Part shown: positions 33,812-42,500 of the stretch, in pieces
Position numbering within the stretch: the stretch's first letter is position 1
Layout: each line of letters begins with the position of its first letter
Source: Bacteroidales bacterium
Lineage (GTDB): Bacteria; Bacteroidota; Bacteroidia; Bacteroidales; VadinHA17
Assembly: GCA_016709865.1 (NCBI GenBank)
Contig: JADJLX010000002.1
Span: 372,001-436,000, forward strand
Reading direction: 5' to 3'
Length of the DNA: 64,000 bases
Notes under the pieces: generated by a model
Told to the model about the DNA's origin: nothing
Databases searched by the model: none
Seen by the model: only the letters and a program-made list of their open reading frames with translations
Made by a program: the position numbers and the translations under genes

Positions 33812-35506
33812 TCATAAAGCCGGAAATGCCTTACGGGCTTCCCTGTCGGGATCATTTTTTAGTTCGCTGACATCGTCAAGAACCATAGTTTCTCCGTTTG
33901 CTGTGCTATATGCTGACCATGATGGCAGTCCGCCACCATTCGGATCGCCGGTTTTCATAAACTGAAGGAGAGAACCTGCCATTTTTTCGGATAACTTTCT
34001 TGGGCGTGCACCTCCGCCTGTATGAGTAAGCATGAGGTCGGTGTTATAAAACCAGAAACAGATATCGATGCAATGGAAGGCACGCATCCGGTTATCAAAC
34101 AAAGGAGGCTGCCAGCAGAACCAGGCAATATAGACAGGTGTCGACTGTTTTGATTTGGCGTCGGCCAGAGCTATAAGGCTCTGTCTGTTACTGCTTACCA
34201 TCGACCAGATCTCGATTGGTCTCTTATCAGGAAATGTTTTTACATAAGAATCGACTATTTCTCCGGCTTTGTCACCAAATCCTGCCCCAAATCCGGCTCT
34301 GAGTTTAATTTTCTCTTTCACTTCATCAATAGTGATATTCTCGAGGGCGGCGTCGGTGCGGCTGGGTGACTGTTCATTAAGCGTAGAACAGACTATCATA
34401 GGAACACTTTCTGCTGTTGGGGAAGCATCGGGATAAAACGGATGCTGTGGGATATAAACGCCATCAACAATGGGGTTAAATCCTCTGCGAATACCAGGTG
34501 CTGCAGGTCCGGAATCTTCAGCAAGTTTTGTTGCAGCCCTGTTTGCAATACCTATATAATCTAGCCAAGGAATTTCCTGAAGCTTATCAATCTGTTTTTC
34601 AGATAATCCGGCTTCCTTCAAAACATAAGCGCCCAGTTTTTCTGAATAATCTTTTTCACCCGATTTGATACCTGCACCGCTAAGAACGACTGCTTTATGA
34701 AAAAGTCCTTTTGCCGAAGGCATGGCAGTGAGAGTGGTTACTTTAGATCCACCTCCTGATTGCCCTATAATTGTCACATTGCCCGGATCACCTCCGAAAT
34801 TGGAGATATTATCTCTCACCCACTCAAGTGCAGCTACAAGATCAAGCATCCCTACATTTCCGGATGCTGCAAACTTATCACCCCCGACACCAGCCAGATT
34901 TGTGAATCCCAGAGCACCAAGACGGTGATTTACAGAACAATACACAACGTCTCCGAACCTGCTGAAATTTTCTCCGTTATAACCATCCTGTTCGATTCCG
35001 TTACCATTAACAAATCCGCCTCCATGGAGCCATACCAGTACGGGTCGTTTCTTCCCGTCGTTTATAGCAGGTGTGAAAACATTTAACCTGAGGCAATCTT
35101 CGCTCACATCGTCATAATTCCAATGGTCGACAAAAGAGGAATAGGCATTTGCATATCTTTTTTCTATTATCTGAGGAGCAGAGTTACCCCACCATACTGC
35201 CGGAAAGACTTCAGTCCATGGCTTCGGTTTCTGTGGTGGCATGAAGCGGTTAGCTCCTGATGTATCAGCCCCATAAGGTATTCCAAGGAAGTAATTGATC
35301 CCTCTCAGAATATAACCTTTTACCTTACCATATTGTGTATCAGCAACTGCAATATCGTCGCCGATAAACAGAACCTGTCCGTCATCTTCATCTTTTTTTG
35401 CAACGGGAGAAGCGCACGAAGCAGCCGTTAAAGCAGCTGCCCCCAGTGTGAAACCGGTTGCTCCGGCCCCTACGGTCCTGATGAAATTTCGTCTGTTGGA
35501 TTTCAT
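33812..35506 (-). CDS. Type B carboxylesterase with Tat signal
   Basis: 564 residues. The N-terminus KSNRRNFIRTVGAGATGFTL is a twin-arginine signal, followed by a Cys that might serve as lipobox (LTAASCAS). The carboxylesterase type B hallmarks are present: EDCLRLNVFTP, PVLVWLHGGGFVNGNG as oxyanion hole, and nucleophile motif VTIIGQSGGGSKV. The later part has FNPIVDGVYIP and GGGARPRKLSEKMAGS. It hydrolyses carboxylic esters; the natural substrate here is probably an acyl-decorated saccharide or phenolic ester, judging from neighbours. It lies 33 nt downstream of the sialate O-acetylesterase. Confidence 0.9.
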   Translation of the reverse strand: MKSNRRNFIRTVGAGATGFTLGAAALTAASCASPVAKKDEDDGQVLFIGDDIAVADTQYGKVKGYILRGINYFLGIPYGADTSGANRFMPPQKPKPWTEVFPAVWWGNSAPQIIEKRYANAYSSFVDHWNYDDVSEDCLRLNVFTPAINDGKKRPVLVWLHGGGFVNGNGIEQDGYNGENFSRFGDVVYCSVNHRLGALGFTNLAGVGGDKFAASGNVGMLDLVAALEWVRDNISNFGGDPGNVTIIGQSGGGSKVTTLTAMPSAKGLFHKAVVLSGAGIKSGEKDYSEKLGAYVLKEAGLSEKQIDKLQEIPWLDYIGIANRAATKLAEDSGPAAPGIRRGFNPIVDGVYIPQHPFYPDASPTAESVPMIVCSTLNEQSPSRTDAALENITIDEVKEKIKLRAGFGAGFGDKAGEIVDSYVKTFPDKRPIEIWSMVSSNRQSLIALADAKSKQSTPVYIAWFCWQPPLFDNRMRAFHCIDICFWFYNTDLMLTHTGGGARPRKLSEKMAGSLLQFMKTGDPNGGGLPSWSAYSTANGETMVLDDVSELKNDPDREARKAFPAL

Positions 35507-35539
35507 TTTATCTGAATTTAAATATTAATGAATGATTAA

Positions 35540-36952
35540 TTACCAGGAATCAGTTCTGAATGAAGATGCAGGAATCCCTTCAATATTGAAAAGATCACCC
35601 ACGATAAAATCTTTGAAAGCATATCTGACAGCAACAGGCTCAGCCACAGACGGATGGTAAAGTGTTATTCCTCCAAGAGCGAATGAAGCAATTGCCGGAT
35701 AGAATCGTTTATTTGATCCGGCAATTTCGAAACATGATAACTCCTTGCCGAATGAAGTGATTCCATTAGGCGCATTATTGAAAGTAAGTTTAACCATTGA
35801 TCCGTTAACTGTCATCTCTTTGAGGACAGGTCCGGCACCGGTGAATCCTTTCTTACCATAAGTATTTGTCAGTGCGAGATATGCAAGCCGGTCACCTCCT
35901 GCTTTCTTATTAGCAGGATGGATGCAATCTTTCTCACCAATATCCATTATTGTTGCCATTCCAATATTCGGGATAGCAGTTGAAGCTTTCAGCTGAGCCT
36001 CTCTGAGATAAGCTGAACTCAGACCTGTTGGGCCATAATCAAATGGAGCTATCTGAACATAGTAGAATGAAAAATCACCAACTCCCCAAACCGAACGCCA
36101 GTTTTCAATTAATCCGGGCATAAGTTTAACATAGTCTGAAGCTTCATTCCTGTTTGACTCGCCCTGATACCATATTGCACCCTTAATTCCATATCCGACC
36201 ATTGGATTTATCATTGCATTGAACAAGACAGTGGGTGTCTGCTGTGATAATGGTCCCTGCTGATTCTTATCAGGCATTTTTACAAACTCAAATTTCTTAA
36301 TTCCATCCTCACTAATCCAGGGTTCAATGCGGGTCCCGCCCCAACTTGAATTAACCAATCCGACAGGTACTTTCAGAGCTCTGTTGAGCATCAACCCGAA
36401 ATAGTAACCCGTGGCACTGAATTCACTTACATTCTCCGGCTCACAGATCATCCATGTGCCTTCGAAATCTGACTGAGTCTGAAGACTGGAGGCCTTTTTT
36501 ACAGTGAACATCCTTATTTCAGGATTTGAGGATGTTGCGATAGCCTCGTTCGATCCAAGAATCGGCTGGTTCCCATAACCTTTCATAGGCATCTCCATAT
36601 TGGATTGTCCGGAGCATATCCAGACTTCACCAATCAGGACATTTTTCAGCTTAATCGTATTCCCTTCGCTAACTGTAACCTCATAAGGACCACCTGCTGA
36701 AGGTGTTACAACTTTAAGTTTCCATTTTCCGTCGCCAGATGCTCTTGCAGTGTAGCTTTTCCCATTCCATGAGGTATTAACTTTCACAGTCGAATTATTA
36801 GTTGCTGTTCCCCATATTGCAACTTCCGACTTCTGCTGCAATACCATGTTATCGCCAAAAATCGCGGGCAGTTTTACTTCGGCTGAAACAGTTCCGGAAT
36901 TGATAAATAAGATTAACAGAATTGCAGAAAACAAAAAGAACACTCTTTTCAT
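35540..36952 (-). CDS. Sialate O-acetylesterase-like SGNH esterase
   Basis: 470 residues with a signal peptide (VFFLFSAILLILFINSG). It opens with KLPAIFGDNMVLQQKSEVAI, typical of the sialate O-acetylesterase family. The SGNH nucleophile block is ICSGQSNMEMPMKGYGNQP, with WYQGESN as the Asn/Gly block and DIGEKDCIHPANKKAGGDRL carrying the catalytic DxxH. It is a complete enzyme, probably periplasmic, removing O-acetyl groups from sugars; in Bacteroidota such genes are often found in pectin or other acetylated-glycan loci, so sialic acid is not necessarily the substrate. It is co-directional with esterases on both sides. Confidence 0.9.
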   Translation of the reverse strand: MKRVFFLFSAILLILFINSGTVSAEVKLPAIFGDNMVLQQKSEVAIWGTATNNSTVKVNTSWNGKSYTARASGDGKWKLKVVTPSAGGPYEVTVSEGNTIKLKNVLIGEVWICSGQSNMEMPMKGYGNQPILGSNEAIATSSNPEIRMFTVKKASSLQTQSDFEGTWMICEPENVSEFSATGYYFGLMLNRALKVPVGLVNSSWGGTRIEPWISEDGIKKFEFVKMPDKNQQGPLSQQTPTVLFNAMINPMVGYGIKGAIWYQGESNRNEASDYVKLMPGLIENWRSVWGVGDFSFYYVQIAPFDYGPTGLSSAYLREAQLKASTAIPNIGMATIMDIGEKDCIHPANKKAGGDRLAYLALTNTYGKKGFTGAGPVLKEMTVNGSMVKLTFNNAPNGITSFGKELSCFEIAGSNKRFYPAIASFALGGITLYHPSVAEPVAVRYAFKDFIVGDLFNIEGIPASSFRTDSW

Positions 36953-36988
36953 ATTATATTAAATTAATTGATAAATGAATAAAATAAT

Positions 36989-37025
36989 TACCACGGAGAC
37001 ACGGAGGCACAGAGGTTCACGGAGT
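36989..37025. repeat. Single-arm CACGGAG element
   Basis: ACCACGGAGACACGGAGGCA and a following TTCACGGAG repeat the CACGGAG word at about 10-nt spacing. It lies in the gap between the 36952 and 37068 genes. The second half of the gap has a GCCGTTA-rich stretch rather than a mirrored arm. Confidence 0.65.
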
Positions 37026-37067
37026 TTATTTGCCTTTGAATCTTTGCGCCGTTACGCCGTTAAGCCT

Positions 37068-37832
37068 TTATGCCTTCACTGCCGCCATCCATGCCTGAGC
37101 CATCAGCTGTGCACCCGGGAATGATGCGTGCACTCCGTCGCCAGTCCAGTAAGCACCGGGAGCTCTTTTCTGCGCCTCATCATATACTTTCTGCATAGGG
37201 ATAAATACGGCACCGAACTGATCAGCAACTTCTCTTGCAGCTTTCTGGTAATCATAGAATTCGGGATACCATTTATCGTCGACAGCTTTAACACCGCGGA
37301 CTGCAAATGGCTCACAAATAATAAGTTTTACATTTGGGAGAGCTTTCTTTGTTCTTTCGAGAAGAGCTATATAATCTTTCTTATAGATCTCAACTGTGCC
37401 GTTATATTGTCCGTTCAGCTTATGCCAGATATCGTTAACTCCGATGAGTATACTCAGAACATCGGGCTTTAATTCGAGACAATCTTTATCCCAGCGTTCT
37501 GCCAGTTGAAATACCTTATTTCCTGATATACCCTTATTATATATTTTCAGATCAAGTGATGCATACTTTTCAAGTAAAGCGGCTGCTGTGAGCATGGCAT
37601 AACCAGTACCAAGTGCTCTCTGATTATTGAAGGCCATTTCTTCCTTATTCCTGCCGGCATCAGTTATAGAATCGCCCTGAAAGAGGATTACATTTCCCTT
37701 TGCAAGAGTATGTTTTTTCATTGCTGCAGGAGCCATTGAGGCTGACAGTATTTCAGGAATACTGACTGCCATTAATCCACCCAATGCCGCTTTCCTTATG
37801 AAGCTGCGTCTGCTGTTGTTGTTATTTTCCAT
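37068..37832 (-). CDS. SGNH/GDSL hydrolase with Tat signal
   Basis: 254 residues. The N-terminus NSRRSFIRKAALGGLMAVS is twin-arginine-like. SGNH blocks are complete: ILFQGDSITDAGRN (Ser), IYNKGISGNKVF (Gly), LIGVNDIWHKLNG (Asn) and TGDGVHASFPGAQLMAQ (Asp/His). It is of the lysophospholipase/rhamnogalacturonan acetylesterase-like type, with a deacetylase role likely from context. It lies on the minus strand upstream of the sialate O-acetylesterase. Confidence 0.88.
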   Translation of the reverse strand: MENNNNSRRSFIRKAALGGLMAVSIPEILSASMAPAAMKKHTLAKGNVILFQGDSITDAGRNKEEMAFNNQRALGTGYAMLTAAALLEKYASLDLKIYNKGISGNKVFQLAERWDKDCLELKPDVLSILIGVNDIWHKLNGQYNGTVEIYKKDYIALLERTKKALPNVKLIICEPFAVRGVKAVDDKWYPEFYDYQKAAREVADQFGAVFIPMQKVYDEAQKRAPGAYWTGDGVHASFPGAQLMAQAWMAAVKA

Positions 37833-37916
37833 AGAAATTATTATTAGATCATATATGTTTTCTATATTATTTATTTACATCATTTCCCTGCATCAAATCT
37901 TTAACCCATCCCCTAA

Positions 37917-37945
37917 CCCCTTCCCTTAAACAATAAGGGAAGGGG
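37917..37945. repeat. C-rich hairpin, 12-bp perfect stem
   Basis: CCCCTTCCCTTA pairs perfectly with TAAGGGAAGGGG around AACAA. It is surrounded by more C-rich and G-rich stretches from 37905 to 38020 that resemble the elements at 16365, 59670 and 63272. No T-tract, so a dispersed repeat rather than a clear terminator. Confidence 0.7.
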
Positions 37946-38058
37946 AATAGTCCTCATATACAACAAATTACACTCCCACCCATACTTTTAAGTGAGGGGG
38001 AATGGGGGCGGGTTAAGCCCAGTTGCGGAAAAGTATTAACTAAATATATAAATTCTTA

Positions 38059-39126
38059 TTACTTTTTTTTATATAACTCCCCAAACTCTTCTGAATACGT
38101 ATTTATTTCAGAATCTGTTAACTGCGATCCTGAACTAATTATAACACGATATCTGAATTTCGCGGATTTTTTTGCCGGGATTGAAAAATTAAATTGCTCT
38201 TTGTTTTTTGTGAAATCATTCCAGCCCAGCGGGTTTGCCGCAAATAAACCATACCCTCTGGCATGCCAGTAGGTTGGATATCCTGGATTTTTCGGATGAT
38301 CACAGATCACAACAGAGATCTTTTCATTTCCGATAATACCGGAAAGATTCATCCATTTAGCCCTTGTACCCCAGACAGCGTCGCCTGATATGCCTTCACT
38401 GCTAAAATAATTACCGGTAACACCCCTGTTAAGGGTATCTTTTAACGCTGATGGAACACCCTGTGAATCAAGCAGAATTACACCCTCATTAGCAGGCAGT
38501 TCCAGTTGCCGGGCTACACGGATACCGAACATACCCTCCTTGGTGTCCTTAAAATAAACTGCAGAATCACCTGCTGTCAGACTTGTAATCCTGTCAATGA
38601 TTCTTACAGCTCCCTTTGCAATGAAATGATATTCCGTTTTTTCTGTCAGAAGCTTCACTCCTGCGGGAGAAAGCCACTCTTCAACCGATACAAATGATCC
38701 TTCGCCGTTTTTACTTGCCAGACGGTCAATTCTGATATGCTTTATAACACCACCATTTGGCTCTTTAATTCCTCTGTAACCATTACCCCAGAAATCATAT
38801 CCGTTGACATTCCCGTAATTGAACCAGATCCCCACCTGGTGAATATGGTCATTCCGTTCCCCCTCCCTTGGCTTTAGCGGAAAACCACGTGTTATTTCTG
38901 TTCCTCCCGCTGTTATAACTGGATATAGAATTGGTTTATAAACACTATCAGGCCAGCAAAAGGAAGTGAACAGTTTTTCATCTATCAGTACATCTGTCTT
39001 GTTCTCATCGCTGTGAGTGACAAACTTAATAGTAGCAACCGGTCCGTCTCCAGACCGGTTGCATGAAACTATCAGAAAAATCGTTAATAATCCGATTAAG
39101 AATAATCGCATAATACTAGTTATCAT
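38059..39126 (-). CDS. PmoA-family (DUF6807) lipoprotein
   Basis: 355 residues. The signal ends FLIVSCNRS, a lipobox. The body shows PVITAGGTEITRGFPLKPRE, ERNDHIHQVGIWFNYGNVNG and GYPTYWHARGYGLFAANPLGW. These match the DUF6807/PmoA family, which is common beside Gfo/Idh/MocA oxidoreductases in Bacteroidota and Planctomycetes sugar loci; the early name 'methane oxygenase PmoA' is misleading. The biochemical role is unknown, and a sugar-related function is inferred from the two oxidoreductase genes directly upstream. Confidence 0.85.
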   Translation of the reverse strand: MITSIMRLFLIGLLTIFLIVSCNRSGDGPVATIKFVTHSDENKTDVLIDEKLFTSFCWPDSVYKPILYPVITAGGTEITRGFPLKPREGERNDHIHQVGIWFNYGNVNGYDFWGNGYRGIKEPNGGVIKHIRIDRLASKNGEGSFVSVEEWLSPAGVKLLTEKTEYHFIAKGAVRIIDRITSLTAGDSAVYFKDTKEGMFGIRVARQLELPANEGVILLDSQGVPSALKDTLNRGVTGNYFSSEGISGDAVWGTRAKWMNLSGIIGNEKISVVICDHPKNPGYPTYWHARGYGLFAANPLGWNDFTKNKEQFNFSIPAKKSAKFRYRVIISSGSQLTDSEINTYSEEFGELYKKK

Positions 39127-39140
39127 TAAGTTACATGCCA

Positions 39141-39216
39141 GGTGCTGGGTGCTTGGTACTGGGTGCAGGGTACCTAAAACCTAGCACCTAGAACCTAGTA
39201 ACCAGCACCCAGCACC
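39141..39216. repeat. Bidirectional 7-nt-register array
   Basis: Five GGTGCTG/GGTACTG-type 7-mers are followed, in unbroken register, by one AAAACCT and five AGCACCT-type 7-mers, which are the inverted form of the first set. The last unit is partial, giving 76 nt. The forward units are the same words as in the array inside the nSTAND gene at 7567. It lies between the DUF6807 gene and the oxidoreductase at 39224, and transcribed RNA could fold on itself. Confidence 0.9.
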
Positions 39217-39223
39217 AATTTTT

Positions 39224-40600
39224 TTACACTACATTAGGAACCACGTAAGGCTTACGATACTCACGTGTAAGTAATTTATCTGCCTCAGGATCGTTGACAA
39301 ATTTTTCCTTGGCGCCGTCAAATGTTAATTCTCTTTTAAGGCGATATGAAATATTTGCTAAAGCAGGTAAAGCGGCTGACATGAATCCGTCATGAATATC
39401 GCAATGCAGATCTTCATTCTTTCCTGAACGGATTGCATCGATGAAATTGCCATAATGACTTGAACCGCCTGGAGCAGCAAGATATGCGTTATCAGCTGGC
39501 TTCTCTTCTGCAGGTACTACATCAGAACCTGCGAAAGGCTTGTTTTCACGTTTTCTGAATGCTTTCCATTTTCCGCCGTCAATTTCCATGTACCCTTCTG
39601 TGCCATAGAACATATTGCCTATGTTAATATCCAGACTCGATTCGCCGTTTGTATAGCGTCCTCTTGTACCAAACTCAATTACTTTTCCATCTTTGTATTT
39701 AAACATCGAAGTCTGAGTATTGGGGGTCTCCTGTGCGCACTCTTTTGGATCAATTCCGAATAGCCCACCCATGGAATATATTGTTACGGGATGTTCATCT
39801 TTGTTAAGTCCCCAGCGGGCGATATCGAACTGATGAGGACCCTGGTTTGCAGTATCTCCTCCTCCTGTAGCCCAGAACCAATGCCAGTTGTAATGCACCT
39901 TCTTCTCATTGTAAGGTCTCTCCTGGGCTGGTCCCTGCCACATATCATAATGTAATGTTGGAGGAGGAGTGCTATCCGGGGCAATACCGAAGGAATCGCG
40001 TGGTTTGAAACATAATCCGCGTGCCATGAATACATCACCAATACCACCATCGTGGAGGAATTTAATAGCATTCATAACACCGGTGATTGAACGGTTCTGT
40101 GTTCCGGTCTGTACACGCACATTATATTTTCTGGCTGCTTCAACCATTTTCCTTCCCTCAAAAATATTATGGGTGGCTGGCTTTTCAACATAAACATGTT
40201 TGCCGGCCTGACATGCCCAGATTGTTCCAAGAGCATGCCAGTGGTTAGGAACAGCAAAGGAGACAGCATGTATCTCTTTGTCATCAAATACTTTACGCAT
40301 ATCCCACTCGGTTTTGGGAGCTTCTCCTGTCTTATCAAGCACTATTTTTGATTTTGCAGCAAAGTATTGCTCATCAACATCGCATAGCGTTCTCAGGCGT
40401 ACGTTTTTGGAATCTTTCATTCCGCACCAGCTGTTAATATGTCCTCCGCCTTGTCCGCGGATACCGATAACTGCAACATTGATCCGGTCATTTGCGCCCT
40501 GGATAGAGCCATAAGATTTAGCGCTGAAACCCATACCGCCAATTGTTATTGCGGCAGTTCCCATAGCTGTTTTTTTGATAAAGTTTCTACGGTTTGTCAT
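39224..40600 (-). CDS. Gfo/Idh/MocA oxidoreductase with Tat signal
   Basis: 458 residues. The Tat signal TNRRNFIKKTAMGTAAITIG implies export in folded form with bound NAD(P). The Rossmann start is NVAVIGIRGQGGGHINSW and the family motif HVYVEKPATHNIFEGRKM carries the EKP lysine. ARKYNVRVQTGTQNRSI and HYNWHWFWATGGGDTANQGPH include the C-terminal domain active-site region. It probably oxidises or epimerises a sugar or inositol derivative in the periplasm. It is followed by the DUF6807 gene and preceded, 49 nt away, by a second family member. Confidence 0.9.
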   Translation of the reverse strand: MTNRRNFIKKTAMGTAAITIGGMGFSAKSYGSIQGANDRINVAVIGIRGQGGGHINSWCGMKDSKNVRLRTLCDVDEQYFAAKSKIVLDKTGEAPKTEWDMRKVFDDKEIHAVSFAVPNHWHALGTIWACQAGKHVYVEKPATHNIFEGRKMVEAARKYNVRVQTGTQNRSITGVMNAIKFLHDGGIGDVFMARGLCFKPRDSFGIAPDSTPPPTLHYDMWQGPAQERPYNEKKVHYNWHWFWATGGGDTANQGPHQFDIARWGLNKDEHPVTIYSMGGLFGIDPKECAQETPNTQTSMFKYKDGKVIEFGTRGRYTNGESSLDINIGNMFYGTEGYMEIDGGKWKAFRKRENKPFAGSDVVPAEEKPADNAYLAAPGGSSHYGNFIDAIRSGKNEDLHCDIHDGFMSAALPALANISYRLKRELTFDGAKEKFVNDPEADKLLTREYRKPYVVPNVV

Positions 40601-40649
40601 GTTAGGTATAGTTAATTAGTTGATTAATAGGTTTCTATTTAAGATTAAA

Positions 40650-41693
40650 TTATTTGAAGTTTATTTTAGCAGCGGCCTTTTTTGCATCGGCAAATACATC
40701 TGCTGTCGAAACCGGGATTCCTCCCCTGTTCTTACTTTCTTCAGCTGCAGCCATGAAGGTAAAGATCTCAAGTGTTTCAGCTGATGATACCGGCGGTATT
40801 CCTGTATTAAAAAATTCAATTATCTTAATCAGCAAGGGTGTATAACCTGCATATTTTCCAAGAACCGATATTGCTTTTTCGCCATATACAATTCCGCCAT
40901 AATCTGATTTTCCTCCTCTGATACCTCTGAAAGTTCCTATTCTTCCATCTTCCCAGGTACCTACAACGAGATCGGTATCTGGCACGGATGTTCTTACAAC
41001 CGACTTGCAACCGTTACCCATTACCGTAAAAAGTGTCTCAACACCATGCACTCCATACCAGAAAAGATCGGGGTGTGTTTTTTCGAGGGTACCCGGACTA
41101 TAAGCATCAGCGCCAAGAACTTTTCCAATTGATCCTTCTGAAATCTCTTTTGCTCCGTTGATGTATCTCAGGGATGAAGCAGAGAAAAGAGGTACTTTAT
41201 AGTATGCTGAGGCATCAAAAATTGCAATTGCCTCAGCCAGCGATGCGGCTATCGGTTTATCGATAAATACTCTTTTTCCGGCTTTAAGCACAGGAATTAC
41301 CTGTTCAAGGTGAAGGCGTCCGTCATTTGTCTCAAGTAAAACAACATCAACCTTTTGAAGAAGTTCGTCAATCGAATTAACTATTTCAACACCAAGTTTT
41401 ACGGCATCTTCAGTATACTTTGGTATTCTTTCGTAGCTGCTTTTTATTTCACTGCTTCCCTTTGGATATGCAGCAACTACTTTATATCCTCCATATTCAG
41501 GTCCTGCATCTGATTTATTAAGCGAAGAAATGAATGCCCCGCTGTGAGATGTATCGAGACCAATAATTCCCACTCTCCTAGCAGAAATCTGGTTCAGAAC
41601 ATCCAATTCATGGCTTTTACCTGTTAGTCCCAGTCCAACAGTCCCTGCAGCTGCAGTTTTTATAAAATCACGACGTTTTAACGTATTATTCAT
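40650..41693 (-). CDS. Gfo/Idh/MocA oxidoreductase with Tat-like signal
   Basis: 347 residues. The N-terminus NNTLKRRDFIKTAAAGTVGL is Tat-like. The Rossmann region (VGIIGLDTSHSGAFISSLN) lacks the usual GxGxxG spacing, and the family EKP motif is replaced by VFIDKPIAASLAEAIAIFDA. The C-terminal part has WYGVHGVETLFTVMGNGCKS and PPVSSAETLEIFTFMAAAEE. It is shorter than its neighbour at 39224, and the altered nucleotide-binding loop suggests either different cofactor handling or a non-catalytic partner. It is the first gene of the minus-strand run. Confidence 0.85.
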   Translation of the reverse strand: MNNTLKRRDFIKTAAAGTVGLGLTGKSHELDVLNQISARRVGIIGLDTSHSGAFISSLNKSDAGPEYGGYKVVAAYPKGSSEIKSSYERIPKYTEDAVKLGVEIVNSIDELLQKVDVVLLETNDGRLHLEQVIPVLKAGKRVFIDKPIAASLAEAIAIFDASAYYKVPLFSASSLRYINGAKEISEGSIGKVLGADAYSPGTLEKTHPDLFWYGVHGVETLFTVMGNGCKSVVRTSVPDTDLVVGTWEDGRIGTFRGIRGGKSDYGGIVYGEKAISVLGKYAGYTPLLIKIIEFFNTGIPPVSSAETLEIFTFMAAAEESKNRGGIPVSTADVFADAKKAAAKINFK

Positions 41694-41808
41694 TTATTGA
41701 GTACTAAGATGTAGAATGATTATTAAAGGAATGAAATTTAATAATTATTTGAACCATTCAAAAAATAATTAACAAATTAATTCACAGGCATGATTTAATG
41801 AAGAAATG

Positions 41809-41816
41809 TAATTTTG
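41809..41816 (+). promoter_or_regulatory. Possible -7 promoter element
   Basis: TAATTTTG matches TAnnTTTG and lies 58 nt upstream of the ATG at 41875. No clear -33 partner. Confidence 0.4.
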
Positions 41817-41874
41817 TATTAACTTTTACGTTTAATTAACAGACCTGTTGTTTCAACCGCTAAATATCAATCCA

Positions 41875-42492
41875 ATGATCAAAAAAAATCTGTCAGTTTT
41901 CAGAAGTATCCTGGTATTTATTATGCTTATAATTTTTGCAGAAATTGGCTACGGACAGACTGTAATGCCTCCGGAACTCAGTAATAATTCTATTAAAGAG
42001 CAGTTGAATTACCTTGAACAGAAAACCAGAATTTATGAGTTTTACAGGGCAATCAGGGAGGATATGTTCCAGAAAATCAAGATCAATGTTAATGATACAC
42101 TTGCTGCTGCCGGAAACAGTAATATGCTATTAAGGGCAGAGAGGTCTGTACTGAAAAGTAATATTGATTCACTTACTGCATTGCTTGAAACGACAAAAAT
42201 CAGTCTGGAAGAAATGACCAAAACAAAAAACAGCATCAAAGTATTAGGTCTCGAAGTAAATAAAACATCGTACAACTCTACTATGTGGATAATAGTAGCC
42301 GGATTATTAGGTATTCTTGCGTTAGGCTTTCTTGCTTTTAAAAGAAACCTTATTGTCACAGGTAATACCAGAAAGGAACTGGAGGATTTGAAAAACGAGT
42401 TTGAAGCTTACCGCAAAACAACACGGGAAGCCCGTGAAAAAATGTCAATGGCTCATTTCCTGGAGATTAAGAAACTCAAGGGAGAAAAGTAA
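41875..42492 (+). CDS. Signal-anchored coiled-coil membrane protein
   Basis: 205 residues from ATG 41875; an upstream TTG at 41848 would add nine residues ahead of a normal signal sequence and is rejected. The signal peptide SILVFIMLIIFAEIGYGQ is followed by MPPELSNNSIKEQLNYLEQK, a helical coiled-coil, one transmembrane helix (STMWIIVAGLLGILALGFLA) and a charged coiled-coil tail with KRNLIVTGNTRKELEDLKNE. This matches a conserved Bacteroidota family often mis-labelled tRNA (guanine-N1)-methyltransferase; no methyltransferase motif is present. Function unknown. It is convergent with the LacI regulator. Confidence 0.8.
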   Translation: MIKKNLSVFRSILVFIMLIIFAEIGYGQTVMPPELSNNSIKEQLNYLEQKTRIYEFYRAIREDMFQKIKINVNDTLAAAGNSNMLLRAERSVLKSNIDSLTALLETTKISLEEMTKTKNSIKVLGLEVNKTSYNSTMWIIVAGLLGILALGFLAFKRNLIVTGNTRKELEDLKNEFEAYRKTTREAREKMSMAHFLEIKKLKGEK

Positions 42493-42500
42493 CCTTTTAA

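Noticed and set aside
34722..35086. Antisense frames over the carboxylesterase gene
   Set aside because: They are shadows of a well-conserved coding frame, with no start signals or family match.
37026..37065. Heptad array in the GCCGTTA-rich stretch
   Set aside because: The repeat there has 8-nt spacing (about CGCCGTTA), so it does not fit the 7-nt class.
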